A stretch of 64,000 nt of DNA from Oscillospiraceae bacterium (GCA_017513135.1 JAFWDH010000023.1:186001-250000), one strand, 5' to 3'; numbered from the stretch's first letter, positions 35,476-43,473 are shown. Numbers and translations: made by a program. Notes: generated by a model not told the origin, from the letters alone.

Positions 35476-35817
35476 CTAGATCTGCACGACGCAGAACGGG
35501 TTGCCGTCAGGATCCTGCAGCACGACATAGTCCGCTCCGGGCTCGTAGTTCCAGGGCTTGCGTGTGGCTCCGAGCGAGATGAGCCTTTCCACCTCTGCTT
35601 TCTGATCTTCAGCAAAAAGATCCATGTGATGTCTTCTTGCTTTCGGTGAGGTGATCTTGGACAGTGAGAGCTGTATCCCGTCGCCATTTTTTGGGACCAG
35701 CATTGCCCAGTCATCGGACATCTCGCCCTTCTGTTCATAGCCAAGCGCTTCGGTCCAGAAGGCTGCTGCCCGCTCTATGTCGGTGACGCCCCACACTATG
35801 GAACCTATTTTTATCAT
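35476..35817 (-). CDS. VOC/glyoxalase-family protein
   Basis: 113 residues, a single vicinal-oxygen-chelate unit pair: IGSIVWGVTDIERAAAFWTEALGY (in part) at the start and DYVVLQDPDGNPFCVVQI at the end, the latter with the typical DPDGN-x-F/I block. Such proteins include glyoxalases, dioxygenases and antibiotic-binding proteins (e.g. bleomycin resistance); this cannot be resolved here. The middle segment (SKITSPKARRHHMDLFAED) supplies a possible metal His. Upstream gene of pepT on the minus strand. Confidence 0.8.
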   Translation of the reverse strand: MIKIGSIVWGVTDIERAAAFWTEALGYEQKGEMSDDWAMLVPKNGDGIQLSLSKITSPKARRHHMDLFAEDQKAEVERLISLGATRKPWNYEPGADYVVLQDPDGNPFCVVQI

Positions 35818-35853
35818 ATCTTATCTGCCTCTCCGTATGTTTTCTCTATCTGG

Positions 35854-35862
35854 ATTATAGCA
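35854..35862 (-). promoter_or_regulatory. Extended -10 promoter of the VOC-pepT unit
   Basis: On the minus strand TGCTATAAT matches the extended -10 consensus; the -35 (TTCGCT, 17 bases upstream) is poor. The 160 bases between here and the rightward promoter at 36022 are A+T-rich with no recognisable gene. Confidence 0.5.
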
Positions 35863-36021
35863 AAACAAACTGAAACAGCGAATGAGAACACAATGCCGGA
35901 CATGAAATATATATCATTGATATTATTGATGCATCACAGAGATGTTTTTGTCACGTCAGACAATAAAAAAAAGAGGAAACTGCAATAAAGGAAGAAACTG
36001 GTTAAATAACTGTCACTTGTG

Positions 36022-36050
36022 TTGTTTTGAAAGAGATCCAAAACTATAAT
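36022..36050 (+). promoter_or_regulatory. Promoter of first sugar-type binding lipoprotein gene
   Basis: TTGTTT (36022-36027), 17-base spacer, perfect TATAAT (36045-36050). Expected start near 36057, one base before a leader hairpin. Confidence 0.65.
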
Positions 36051-36057
36051 CGCAATT

Positions 36058-36115
36058 GGAGGCGGCTCAGATTTGTTTATTATAAACTGAGTTTTGGTTG
36101 GACCCGCCTTCGGTT
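36058..36115 (+). promoter_or_regulatory. 5'-terminal leader hairpin of the first binding-protein gene
   Basis: GGAGGCGG (36058-36065) pairs with CCGCCTTC (36104-36111, one G-T wobble); inside, CTCAG/CTGAG (36066-36070 with 36087-36091) and GTTTAT/ATAAAC (36075-36087) extend it. GGTTTTG follows. The predicted transcript starts at the hairpin's first base. Confidence 0.5.
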
Positions 36116-36162
36116 TTGTACTATCTGACCAAACTCGGAATAATAATTAATGGAGGAACCCT

Positions 36163-37158
36163 ATGAAGAAACTGTTTTCAGTGCTCCTTATCATGGTCCT
36201 TGCATTCAGCCTTGTTGCCTGCGGCAAAAAGGAAGAGGACAATGGTAAGAAGACCATGAAGCTCGCAGTCGTCTACACAGGTCTCGGTGACTTCTGGGAT
36301 ATGTGCGGAATCGGCGGCACCAAGAGGGTCGAAGAGCTCAAGACAGAGTATCCTGACTGGGACGTTCAGCTGGAGCTTACCGGACCGTCCGAAGCCGGTG
36401 TCACCGCTCAGATCCAGGTCGTTGAGAACCTCATCTCCCTCGGCTATGACGGAATGACCGTTGCTGCGTCTGACGCAGAAGGTCTGACCCCCACCCTGAA
36501 TGCAGCTGTGGATGCAGGCGTCTTTGTCCTGACTATGGATACGGACTGCCCTGACAGCAAGCGTGCAGCATTTGTTGGCACACACAACGAGAAGTTCGGC
36601 CGCAAACTCGCAGAATTTGCATGTGACTGGGAGAAAGACAACGGCGGAGCCAAGATCATCGTTCTGCACGGTGCAGTCGCACAGCTCGGAATGATCCAGC
36701 GTCTTAAAGGCATCACCGATGTCGTAGCAGAGAACGCCTCGACCGGCGCTGAACTCCTTGACTATCAGTCCCCCGTAGATATGGCAAGCGGCCAGGCAAC
36801 TGTTGAATCCATGATGCTCTCCAACCCCGGCTGGAACAGTGCGCTCTGCACACACGCCGGCGGTTCTCTCGTATCCGCTGTTTTCGAAGAGAACGGCTGG
36901 AACGATGCGGATAAGAACAAAGCTCACTGCGGTGTTCTCTCCGACGACACGGCACAGGTCATCAATGCTGTCAAAGACGGCTTTGCTACCGTGACAGAAG
37001 TACAGAAGCAGGCCAACTGGGCGTATAACGGAGTCGACCTTATGTTCAAGAAGATTGCTCTCGGAATGGATCCGCCTTCTGACTTCGTTGAGACCCCGAC
37101 ATTCTATGTCACACTCGAGAACGTCTATGATGAGGATATGTATCCGACAAGGCAGTAA
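36163..37158 (+). CDS. Periplasmic-binding-protein-like lipoprotein (sugar type), copy 1
   Basis: 331 residues. Signal peptide MKKLFSVLLIMVLAFSLVAC with lipobox LVAC (Cys20), then a short charged linker. The mature part is the ribose/galactose-binding-protein fold: MKLAVVYTGLGDFWDMCGIG at the start of lobe 1, LGYDGMTVAASDAEGLTP, VLTMDTDCPDSKRAAFVG and HCGVLSDDTAQVINAVKDG. Ligand unknown; CheY-like sugar, AI-2 or nucleoside ligands are all possible. Its closest relative is the next gene (about 85% identical by eye). No permease or ATPase gene is adjacent. Own promoter, leader hairpin and terminator (37202). Confidence 0.88.
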   Translation: MKKLFSVLLIMVLAFSLVACGKKEEDNGKKTMKLAVVYTGLGDFWDMCGIGGTKRVEELKTEYPDWDVQLELTGPSEAGVTAQIQVVENLISLGYDGMTVAASDAEGLTPTLNAAVDAGVFVLTMDTDCPDSKRAAFVGTHNEKFGRKLAEFACDWEKDNGGAKIIVLHGAVAQLGMIQRLKGITDVVAENASTGAELLDYQSPVDMASGQATVESMMLSNPGWNSALCTHAGGSLVSAVFEENGWNDADKNKAHCGVLSDDTAQVINAVKDGFATVTEVQKQANWAYNGVDLMFKKIALGMDPPSDFVETPTFYVTLENVYDEDMYPTRQ

Positions 37159-37201
37159 TTTCCGAAAAGAATAAGCTGACCGGATAAGATGCAAAAAGCA
37201 G

Positions 37202-37233
37202 AGGCGCACAGCGGAAAGGCTGTGCGCCTTTTC
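37202..37233 (+). terminator. Terminator of first binding-protein gene
   Basis: AGGCGCACAGC (37202-37212) and GCTGTGCGCCT (37219-37229), six-base loop, TTTT. Between here and 37400 I see only A+T-rich DNA without a gene. Confidence 0.88.
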
Positions 37234-37399
37234 CGGTTTATGCAATACTTCCTAAGAGGAAAATGAGCGGTAAAACACATAATATATATATCATATGCTA
37301 AAATCAATATCACGAACAATCAAAATAGTACAGATTCAATAATTGCTTTGGTCTGATTTGCTGAATGAAGTGAAAATGGTAAAAAGACAGTTATCATTA

Positions 37400-37428
37400 T
37401 TGAATTAATATTAGTGGATAAGTAAAAT
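37400..37428 (+). promoter_or_regulatory. Promoter of second binding-protein gene
   Basis: TTGAAT (37400-37405), 17-base spacer, TAAAAT (37423-37428). Expected start near 37435. Confidence 0.6.
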
Positions 37429-37432
37429 AGAC

Positions 37433-37484
37433 AAACGGAGACGAAAAAAACAAAACCGGGTCTGTTATTGCGTCTCCGTTTTTT
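37433..37484 (+). terminator. Leader terminator / attenuator-like hairpin of the second binding-protein gene
   Basis: AAACGGAGACG (37433-37443) pairs perfectly with CGTCTCCGTTT (37471-37481), 27-base A-rich loop, ending in six T (37479-37484). It lies 35 bases before the start codon of the second gene and starts at the predicted transcription start, so any transcript from the promoter at 37400 must pass it. Confidence 0.75.
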
Positions 37485-37518
37485 CAATTGACAGACACGG
37501 AATAAAATGGAGGAATCA

Positions 37519-38517
37519 ATGAAGAAACTTCTTTCTGTTCTCCTCATCATGGTTCTCGCTCTTTCTCTCGTTGCCTGCGGCAAGAAGGAAGAGGGCGGCA
37601 GTGATCAGAAGACAATGAAGCTTGCCATCGTCTACACCGCACTCGGTGACTTCTGGGACATCTGCGGCAGCGGCGGCAAGAAGAGAGTTGAAGAGCTCAA
37701 GACAGAGTATCCTGATTGGAACATTGAGCTGGAGTGCACAGCTTCATCCGAGTCCGGTGTTGCTGCTCAGATCCAGGTCCTTGAGAACCTCATCTCCCTC
37801 GGCTATCAGGGCATGTGTGTTGCTGCTTCCGACGCGGAAGGCATGACCCCCACCCTGAACCAGGCAGTTGATGCTGGTATCTTCGTCATCACGATGGATA
37901 CCGACTGCCCCGACAGCAAGAGAGCTTGCTTCGTCGGAACCCACAACGAGAACTTTGGACGCAAGCTCGCTCAGTTCGCATGTGACTGGGAGAAGGACAA
38001 CGGCGGAGCCAAGATCATCGTCATGCACGGTGCTGTTGCTCAGCTCGGAATGATCCAGCGTCTTAAGGGCATCACCGACGTCGTTGCTGAGAACGCAGCA
38101 AGCGGCGCCGAGCTGCTCGACTATCAGTCTCCTCCCTCTGCTGACGCAGGTCAGTCCACAGAGGAAGCGATGATGCTCGCCAACCCCACCTGGAACAGCG
38201 CACTCTGCACACACGCCGGCGGCGCATGGGTTTCCGCAGTTTTCGAAGAGAACGGCTGGAACGATGCTGCTACCAACAAGGCGCACTGCGGCGTCCTCTC
38301 CGATGATACCGCTCAGGTTATCAACGCTGTTAAGGACGGCTTCGCAACCTGCACCCAGGTTCAGAAGCAGGCCAACTGGGCTTACAATGGTGTTGACATC
38401 ATGTTCAAGAAGATCGCCCTCGGACAGGATCCGGCCAGCGACTTCATCGAGACCCCGACATTCTATGTCACCATCGAGAACGTCTATGATGACGACATGT
38501 ATCCCACAAGGCAGTAA
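37519..38517 (+). CDS. Periplasmic-binding-protein-like lipoprotein (sugar type), copy 2
   Basis: 332 residues, tandem paralogue of the preceding gene. Same signal peptide and lipobox (LVAC, Cys20) and the same fold; differences cluster in surface positions and in a few sites near the ligand cleft (for example GLGDFWDMCGIGG versus ALGDFWDICGSGG, SPVDMASGQ versus SPPSADAGQ). An ATG at 37507 is in frame, but GGAGG at 37509-37513 is placed for 37519. Codon choice is strongly biased, suggesting abundant protein. Retention of two copies with separate leaders suggests different ligands or conditions. Terminator at 38562. Confidence 0.88.
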   Translation: MKKLLSVLLIMVLALSLVACGKKEEGGSDQKTMKLAIVYTALGDFWDICGSGGKKRVEELKTEYPDWNIELECTASSESGVAAQIQVLENLISLGYQGMCVAASDAEGMTPTLNQAVDAGIFVITMDTDCPDSKRACFVGTHNENFGRKLAQFACDWEKDNGGAKIIVMHGAVAQLGMIQRLKGITDVVAENAASGAELLDYQSPPSADAGQSTEEAMMLANPTWNSALCTHAGGAWVSAVFEENGWNDAATNKAHCGVLSDDTAQVINAVKDGFATCTQVQKQANWAYNGVDIMFKKIALGQDPASDFIETPTFYVTIENVYDDDMYPTRQ

Positions 38518-38561
38518 TTTCTGAGAAGAAATAAACTGACCGAATAAGGTACAAAACAACG

Positions 38562-38589
38562 GCGCGCAGCGGAAACGCTGCGCGCTTTT
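38562..38589. terminator. Bidirectional terminator between second binding-protein gene and ylmH
   Basis: GCGCGCAGC (38562-38570) and GCTGCGCGC (38577-38585) with T-rich flanks on both strands; convergent genes end on either side. Confidence 0.85.
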
Positions 38590-38606
38590 GCATATGAGGA
38601 TATCAA

Positions 38607-39356
38607 TCAGAGATATATCTCTGCGGTATAGAATGTCCTTCCCTTGCGGCTGACTCCGCCTTCTTCGGCGAGGACGCCTTTGCCTTTGCCCCTGACAGAT
38701 ATGGTGTCGCCGGGCTTTATCTGCGCATCCGCAGATGTGCATACGCTGTAGTTCAGAGATACCAGTCCTTCTGATATGTGTTTTGCCGCTGCGGTCCGGG
38801 ATATCCCGAACATCGCGCCTGTAACAGCATCCAGCCGCGGTGACTGTGCCGTGAACGTGACCTCTTTCTTTTTTATCACCGGACGTGGAACTGCAGACAG
38901 ACGCAGTTCCTCTCTTTTTACGCCGAATCTTCCGACATGATCCAGATCCAGAATGACAGAATCCGCAACGGAATCCATGCACAGAAGATAGGCGGACGGG
39001 CCGTCTATGATTATGTCTCCGAGCCATTCACGCTTGAGGCCAACGGCGAGTATCGCTCCGAGATAGTCCCTGTGACCCGGAGTCCCGAAACCCGCGGTGA
39101 TCTTTACTGCCCTGATGCACTCCGCGGCGGGATCTTCATCCGGATACCACTCAGGGAGGAAAAAGGCTATGCGTCTGTCCGTATCGTCAACACCGCCTGA
39201 GAATACAAGCCTGGTATCCGCCCTGTTGGCAAATGCTGTTTTGACAGCATACTGCTCAGCGGGAGTAAGGAAGAGGGTATGTGTGACGGAGGAAGTACGT
39301 TCACATCTGTCACGGAGGTCTTCCGCGCGCTTTATAAGTTCAGTATCTGCCGCCAT
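38607..39356 (-). CDS. ylmH: YlmH-like S4-domain RNA-binding protein
   Basis: 249 residues. N-terminal YlmH domain (FLTPAEQYAVKTAF, RIAFFLPEWYPDEDPA, GHRDYLGAILAVGLKREWLGD) and a C-terminal S4 RNA-binding domain (SPRLDAVTGAMFGISRTAAA ... ISEGLVSLNY). In Bacillus YlmH is reported to bind stalled 50S subunits and to act in ribosome-associated quality control; in many Firmicutes the gene lies in the cell-division cluster after sepF. Here it is instead overlapped by 25 bases with the end of the GTPase-nuclease fusion gene, so the two are translationally coupled. Confidence 0.88.
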   Translation of the reverse strand: MAADTELIKRAEDLRDRCERTSSVTHTLFLTPAEQYAVKTAFANRADTRLVFSGGVDDTDRRIAFFLPEWYPDEDPAAECIRAVKITAGFGTPGHRDYLGAILAVGLKREWLGDIIIDGPSAYLLCMDSVADSVILDLDHVGRFGVKREELRLSAVPRPVIKKKEVTFTAQSPRLDAVTGAMFGISRTAAAKHISEGLVSLNYSVCTSADAQIKPGDTISVRGKGKGVLAEEGGVSRKGRTFYTAEIYL

Positions 39357-41965
39357 TTTTCTATGACCTCATCATCAAGGAAGTCTCCCAGCCTGGAGGG
39401 GGAAGCGCTGTCCCGGCTGCTGATCAAAGATGAGATCCGCTCTCCGACGCGATCGACCTCCTCCTTGAGTGAACGGGAAGACATATGCATGACTCCGGAT
39501 CTGGAGACACCTGTCCTGACAAGATTGTCTGATGATACGACTTTGACGCTCTCATCTTTTCCAATCTCCTGGGAGAGTTTCTCAATGTACGCGTCAGCTG
39601 ACTGTCCGGCGTCCGTGAAAACCACGTCTACGCCGTGGTGATTGAAGCGCTTTCCGGCGCTGTCGGTGCTGCGGTATGCGTCAAAAACTATCACAGTTCC
39701 TGTCCCGGTGAAACCGCTGTAATCGGACATTATATCCATGAGCCTGGTCCTGGCCAGGTCAAGACTCTTTTTCGAGAGCTCGTTCAGGTCATCCCAGGCG
39801 AATATCACATTGTAACCATCAAGTATGAGCCTGTTTCTGCGGGAAAAGCTGTCATCGGATGATGATGCTTCCCTTACTACGCTTGCTTCTCCGTACTGTC
39901 GTCTCCTTATCGGGCCGAATTCTCTTTCCATAAGGGACTCGAGGGCTTTCTCATCGAGATTCAGACTGCCCGGAGAACGGACTTCCGGTTCGTCCTTTTT
40001 CTCACGTATCGACGCCTGCAGATGCATATAGTTCGGAACCTGATCCCATTTTACTGTAAAGCCTGCCCCGTGACGGCAGAATACGGAATCGGGCGTGTTC
40101 TGTACGTCGCGCTCCGGATCGTAACCTGTTCTTTCCAGAACCTCCTGGGAGTTATGGCACGGGCGGTATCCGGCAGAAACACAGGACAGACTGCCGCGAC
40201 CACCGGTATATGATGCCACTGCGGAAGCATATCCCTGCATCTCGCTGACCGGTACGCTTCCCGTCAGAACGGTATTTCCGTCAGGCATTTGCTCCGGACT
40301 GAAATCCCCGCTCATTGCCCGTATATCGTTTATGGCCCTGCCCACCAGCTCCGAAGGAACTATGAGCCGGTAGTTGTAGAAAGGCTCCAGGAGCATGTTT
40401 TCGGCATGCATGAGACCCTGCCTGACGGCGCGCCATGACGCCTCGCGGAAATCTCCGCCCTCCGTATGCTTAAGATGGGCTCTGCCTGAGGCAATCAGTA
40501 TCCTGACATCGGTCAGCGGGAATCCTCCGAGCACGCCAACGTGCTGCTTCTCTTCCAGGGAGCTCAGTATGAGCCGCTGCCAGTTTATAGCGAGATCATC
40601 AGTGTGGCAGATGCTTCCGTATTCAATGCCTGTCCCCGGTTCATTGGGCTCGATGATCAGGTGGACTTCGGCATAGTGCCTGAGAGGCTCGAAATGGCCC
40701 ACTCCCTCCACAGGGGAGGAGATGGTCTCCTTGTAGAGGACGCGCCCTTCATCTATTTCAACGGAAATGCCGAATCTGGATTCTATGAGGCTCCTGAGGA
40801 CTTCTCCCTGCAGGTCGCCCATTATATTGGCGTGTATCTCTCCAAGCCTCTCGTCCCATACTATGCGAAGCAGAGGGTCTTCCTCTTCCAGACGAGACAG
40901 CTTGGGAAGCACGGTTCTCGGATCGGAGCCCGCAGGAAGAGCGATCCTGTAGACCATGACCGGCTCAAGTACGGGCATGAATACGCCGGTCTCCTCTCCG
41001 AGCCCTCCCCCGGCAAAAGTGTGTTCCAGTCCGGTGACTGCGACTATGTCTCCGGCGGAAGCGGAGTCCGCAGATGTGTATCTCTCTCCGCTGTAGATCC
41101 TTATGCCGGTAACTTTCTCGTTGTACAGCATACCGTCTGCCGACTCATACTTCAGCGAGTCTCTGACGTTTACGGTGCCGCCCGTCACCTTGATATGCGT
41201 GAGCCTTACGTCGTTTCTGTCCCGGGTTATCTTGTAGACTTTGGCGGCAGGCTTTTCTCCGTATTCCTTCCTTGGAGCGAGCGCCAGCAGCGCGGAGATC
41301 AGATCGTCGACCCCGTCAAGCTTAAGCCCCGAACCGAAGACGCAGGGGAACAACCGGCAATCGGCAAAGAGTGACGAAGCGTCAGATGAGGTGACTTCAC
41401 TTCCGTCCAGATAGGAATCCATAAGTCCTTCATCCAGGGCTGCGATCTCTTCCTGAAGCGTATCTGACAGTATGCCGTCCCTGATACCGCCGGTGAAGTC
41501 TACGGCATTGGGGGAGAGAAGCATCCTCAGAGACCTGAGTATCTCTGTGCTTCCGCTGGTATACATATCCATTTTCGTCACGAAGATCAGAGTGGGAATA
41601 TGGTAGCGCCTCAGCAGTTTCCATAGAGTGGCAGTGTGAGACTGAACTCCCGCCGGACCGCTTATGACGAGTACTGCCATATCGGTCACGGGCATCGTGC
41701 GCTCCGCCTCTGCTGCAAAGTCGACATGTCCGGGAGTATCCAGAAGAGTAAAACCGGTATCTCCCAGGACAAAGGAAGCCTGCTTTGAGAATATAGTGAC
41801 GCCTCTTGAACGCTCAAGAGCGTGTGTATCGAACCAGCTGTCGCGGTGATCTACTCTTCCGAGCCGCCGGATGACTCCTGCGCGGAAAAGCAAAGCCTCG
41901 CAGAGAGTGGTCTTCCCTGCGTCGACATGAGCGAATATCCCGACTGCTGTTTTATTCATGATCAT
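39332..41965 (-). CDS. TetM-like translational GTPase fused to a YacP/Rae1-type NYN nuclease domain
   Basis: 877 residues; tetracycline ribosomal-protection proteins are ~640. GTPase motifs: G1 AHVDAGKT (12-19), G2 RGVTI (54-58), G3 DTPGH (76-80), G4 TKMD (130-133; usually NKxD), then EF-G-like domains II-V to about residue 660, including the family's GYASAVASYTGGRG. After a linker comes NYN/PIN-like domain (~707-870): RLILDGYNVIFAW, VIVFDAYRS, VVFTDAGQSADAYIE and VKVVSSDNL, matching YacP/Rae1, a ribosome-associated mRNA endonuclease. The acidic residues of the NYN site (D in LDGYN, D in VFDAY, D in SADAYIE, D in SSDN) are present. GGAGGA before ATG 41965. A ribosome-directed nuclease is inferred; tetracycline protection is possible but not demonstrated. 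Confidence 0.9.
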   Translation of the reverse strand: MIMNKTAVGIFAHVDAGKTTLCEALLFRAGVIRRLGRVDHRDSWFDTHALERSRGVTIFSKQASFVLGDTGFTLLDTPGHVDFAAEAERTMPVTDMAVLVISGPAGVQSHTATLWKLLRRYHIPTLIFVTKMDMYTSGSTEILRSLRMLLSPNAVDFTGGIRDGILSDTLQEEIAALDEGLMDSYLDGSEVTSSDASSLFADCRLFPCVFGSGLKLDGVDDLISALLALAPRKEYGEKPAAKVYKITRDRNDVRLTHIKVTGGTVNVRDSLKYESADGMLYNEKVTGIRIYSGERYTSADSASAGDIVAVTGLEHTFAGGGLGEETGVFMPVLEPVMVYRIALPAGSDPRTVLPKLSRLEEEDPLLRIVWDERLGEIHANIMGDLQGEVLRSLIESRFGISVEIDEGRVLYKETISSPVEGVGHFEPLRHYAEVHLIIEPNEPGTGIEYGSICHTDDLAINWQRLILSSLEEKQHVGVLGGFPLTDVRILIASGRAHLKHTEGGDFREASWRAVRQGLMHAENMLLEPFYNYRLIVPSELVGRAINDIRAMSGDFSPEQMPDGNTVLTGSVPVSEMQGYASAVASYTGGRGSLSCVSAGYRPCHNSQEVLERTGYDPERDVQNTPDSVFCRHGAGFTVKWDQVPNYMHLQASIREKKDEPEVRSPGSLNLDEKALESLMEREFGPIRRRQYGEASVVREASSSDDSFSRRNRLILDGYNVIFAWDDLNELSKKSLDLARTRLMDIMSDYSGFTGTGTVIVFDAYRSTDSAGKRFNHHGVDVVFTDAGQSADAYIEKLSQEIGKDESVKVVSSDNLVRTGVSRSGVMHMSSRSLKEEVDRVGERISSLISSRDSASPSRLGDFLDDEVIEKWRQILNL

Positions 41966-41989
41966 TCATTTCCTCCGGATCACAAAATC

Positions 41990-41998
41990 AGTATAGCA
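41990..41998 (-). promoter_or_regulatory. Possible extended -10 promoter of the GTPase-nuclease/ylmH operon
   Basis: Minus strand TGCTATACT (extended -10 form) 25 bases before the start codon; no clear -35. Confidence 0.4.
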
Positions 41999-42100
41999 CA
42001 ACAGATGTGCGGTGCTGTTAACAGAAGTTTTATTGAAAAATCCGTATACCGATGCGACAATATATGAGTCCGCAGACACTTGATCATTGAGGTGATTTTA

Positions 42101-43468
42101 ATGACATTGCTTAGCGAAAAAGCTTCCAGGGGCAATTCCAAGGCTCTTGGCAACATATATCTCACATGCAGGGGACTCGTCCGGTGGATCTGGACGCTCC
42201 TGAGCGATGAGAAGATAACGGAAAAAGAAGAAAGAAAGATCTGGAGATCCTTCTACGACGCGGTCGGAAACGGTGCGATAACGGAAGGGGATCAGGTGGA
42301 GAATTTCCTTACGGCTGCCGCTGCAGCAGTGTTCTGCGGAAAGGATGCAGACATCGCGGTCCGTAAAGGAACACCTGTGATCAGCATGATCAAGTTCCCC
42401 GGCGATATGGATGCAGGAAAGAAGTATCTCAGGCAGCTGTTCTCATCCGTAGGCACGGAGGTAAGGGCTTCAGCCCTGCTGTGCGCCTCCGGTGTCTCCG
42501 CGGAAAGCGCATCGGAGATACTTGGCGTCTCGGCGGAAGAGGCGTCGTCGTCGCTGAACGGAGCCGCAGACGCTCTTAAGGAGTCAGCAAAAGGTATAGC
42601 CGCAGGGAAATACAATATCAATATCCCGACGCCGGAAATGTTCGGAGATCTTATCAGCAGGGCTTCCGCAACAGCCGACAGTGACGGAGATGCCGACAGT
42701 GAGATACTGAGTTACGCGGATGCAGCGGCAGCTTCGATCAATGCCGCATCAAAAAAGAAGGAGCCTGAGTCAGGCGAGGGAAACAGAAAGAAGCTCCGCA
42801 TCGCTGCGCTTCTGGCTGCGGCAGTTCTTATCATCGGATCTGTCGGTGTCTACTTTATTACGAAGGGCAGGACGGAGCAGGATGGAGGGACCGGAACCTA
42901 TGACGGCCCGGTGAGCGGCAAGACCGATACGGACGACGCTGAGATGTTCGCAAACTATCACGTCGTAATGGAAATAAAGGATTACGGCACCATAGAGCTG
43001 GAACTGGACAGCAAAGCCGCGCCGAGGACAGTAAAGAACTTTGTCGACCTTGCCAGGTCGGGATTCTATGACGGCCTCACTTTCCACAGGATCATGGAGG
43101 GCTTCATGATACAGGGCGGTGACCCTGACGGCAACGGCTCGGGCGGATCCAAGAGAAAGATCCTCGGAGAGTTCGCGGCGAACGGAGTAGAGAACCCGAT
43201 CTCTCACACCAGAGGGACCATATCCATGGCGAGAGCGCCCCGGGACTACAACAGCGCCAGAAGCCAGTTTTTCATCGTTCAGCAGGACAGTACATATCTG
43301 GACGGAGAATATGCCGCTTTCGGACATGTGATCTCCGGCATGGACGTGGTAGACAGGATCGCGGCTGACGCAAAGCCCATCGATGACAACGGAACGATAC
43401 CTGCGGATGAACAGCCTGTCATCCTGTCGGTGACGGTATCGGTGATAAGCGACGAAGAGCAGGAATGA
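42101..43468 (+). CDS. Membrane-anchored cyclophilin with a sigma-factor-like cytoplasmic domain
   Basis: 455 residues in three parts. Residues ~1-165 resemble a degenerate ECF sigma factor: an alpha-helical segment ALGNIYLTCRGLVRWIWTLL followed by EKEERKIWRSFYDAV (region 2-like), and ALLCASGVSAESASEILGVS plus following helix (~124-160, region-4-like HTH). One membrane segment (~231-253, LRIAALLAAAVLIIGSVGVY). Residues ~282-455 are a cyclophilin peptidyl-prolyl isomerase: VKNFVDLARSGFYDGLTFHR, IMEGFMIQGGDPDGNGSGG and ISMARAPRDYNSARSQFFIV. By the positive-inside rule the isomerase is extracytoplasmic. ATG 42101 with GAGGTGA five bases upstream is preferred over the in-frame TTG at 42080. The sigma-like reading is by eye. 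Confidence 0.82.
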   Translation: MTLLSEKASRGNSKALGNIYLTCRGLVRWIWTLLSDEKITEKEERKIWRSFYDAVGNGAITEGDQVENFLTAAAAAVFCGKDADIAVRKGTPVISMIKFPGDMDAGKKYLRQLFSSVGTEVRASALLCASGVSAESASEILGVSAEEASSSLNGAADALKESAKGIAAGKYNINIPTPEMFGDLISRASATADSDGDADSEILSYADAAAASINAASKKKEPESGEGNRKKLRIAALLAAAVLIIGSVGVYFITKGRTEQDGGTGTYDGPVSGKTDTDDAEMFANYHVVMEIKDYGTIELELDSKAAPRTVKNFVDLARSGFYDGLTFHRIMEGFMIQGGDPDGNGSGGSKRKILGEFAANGVENPISHTRGTISMARAPRDYNSARSQFFIVQQDSTYLDGEYAAFGHVISGMDVVDRIAADAKPIDDNGTIPADEQPVILSVTVSVISDEEQE

Positions 43469-43473
43469 TATCG

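Noticed and set aside
37744..39027. 427-codon open frame antisense to the second binding-protein gene and running past it
   Set aside because: Antisense to a well-supported lipoprotein gene and crosses the bidirectional terminator; the similar 36178-37245 frame under copy 1 shows it is a codon-bias artefact.
40541..41374. 277-codon rightward frame inside the GTPase-nuclease gene
   Set aside because: Antisense to conserved EF-G domains; no RBS or family resemblance.
39332..41965. Simple annotation as a tetracycline resistance determinant
   Set aside because: Extra nuclease domain, divergent G4 motif, chromosomal housekeeping context with ylmH, and no mobile-element signals make a resistance cassette unlikely, though protection cannot be excluded.
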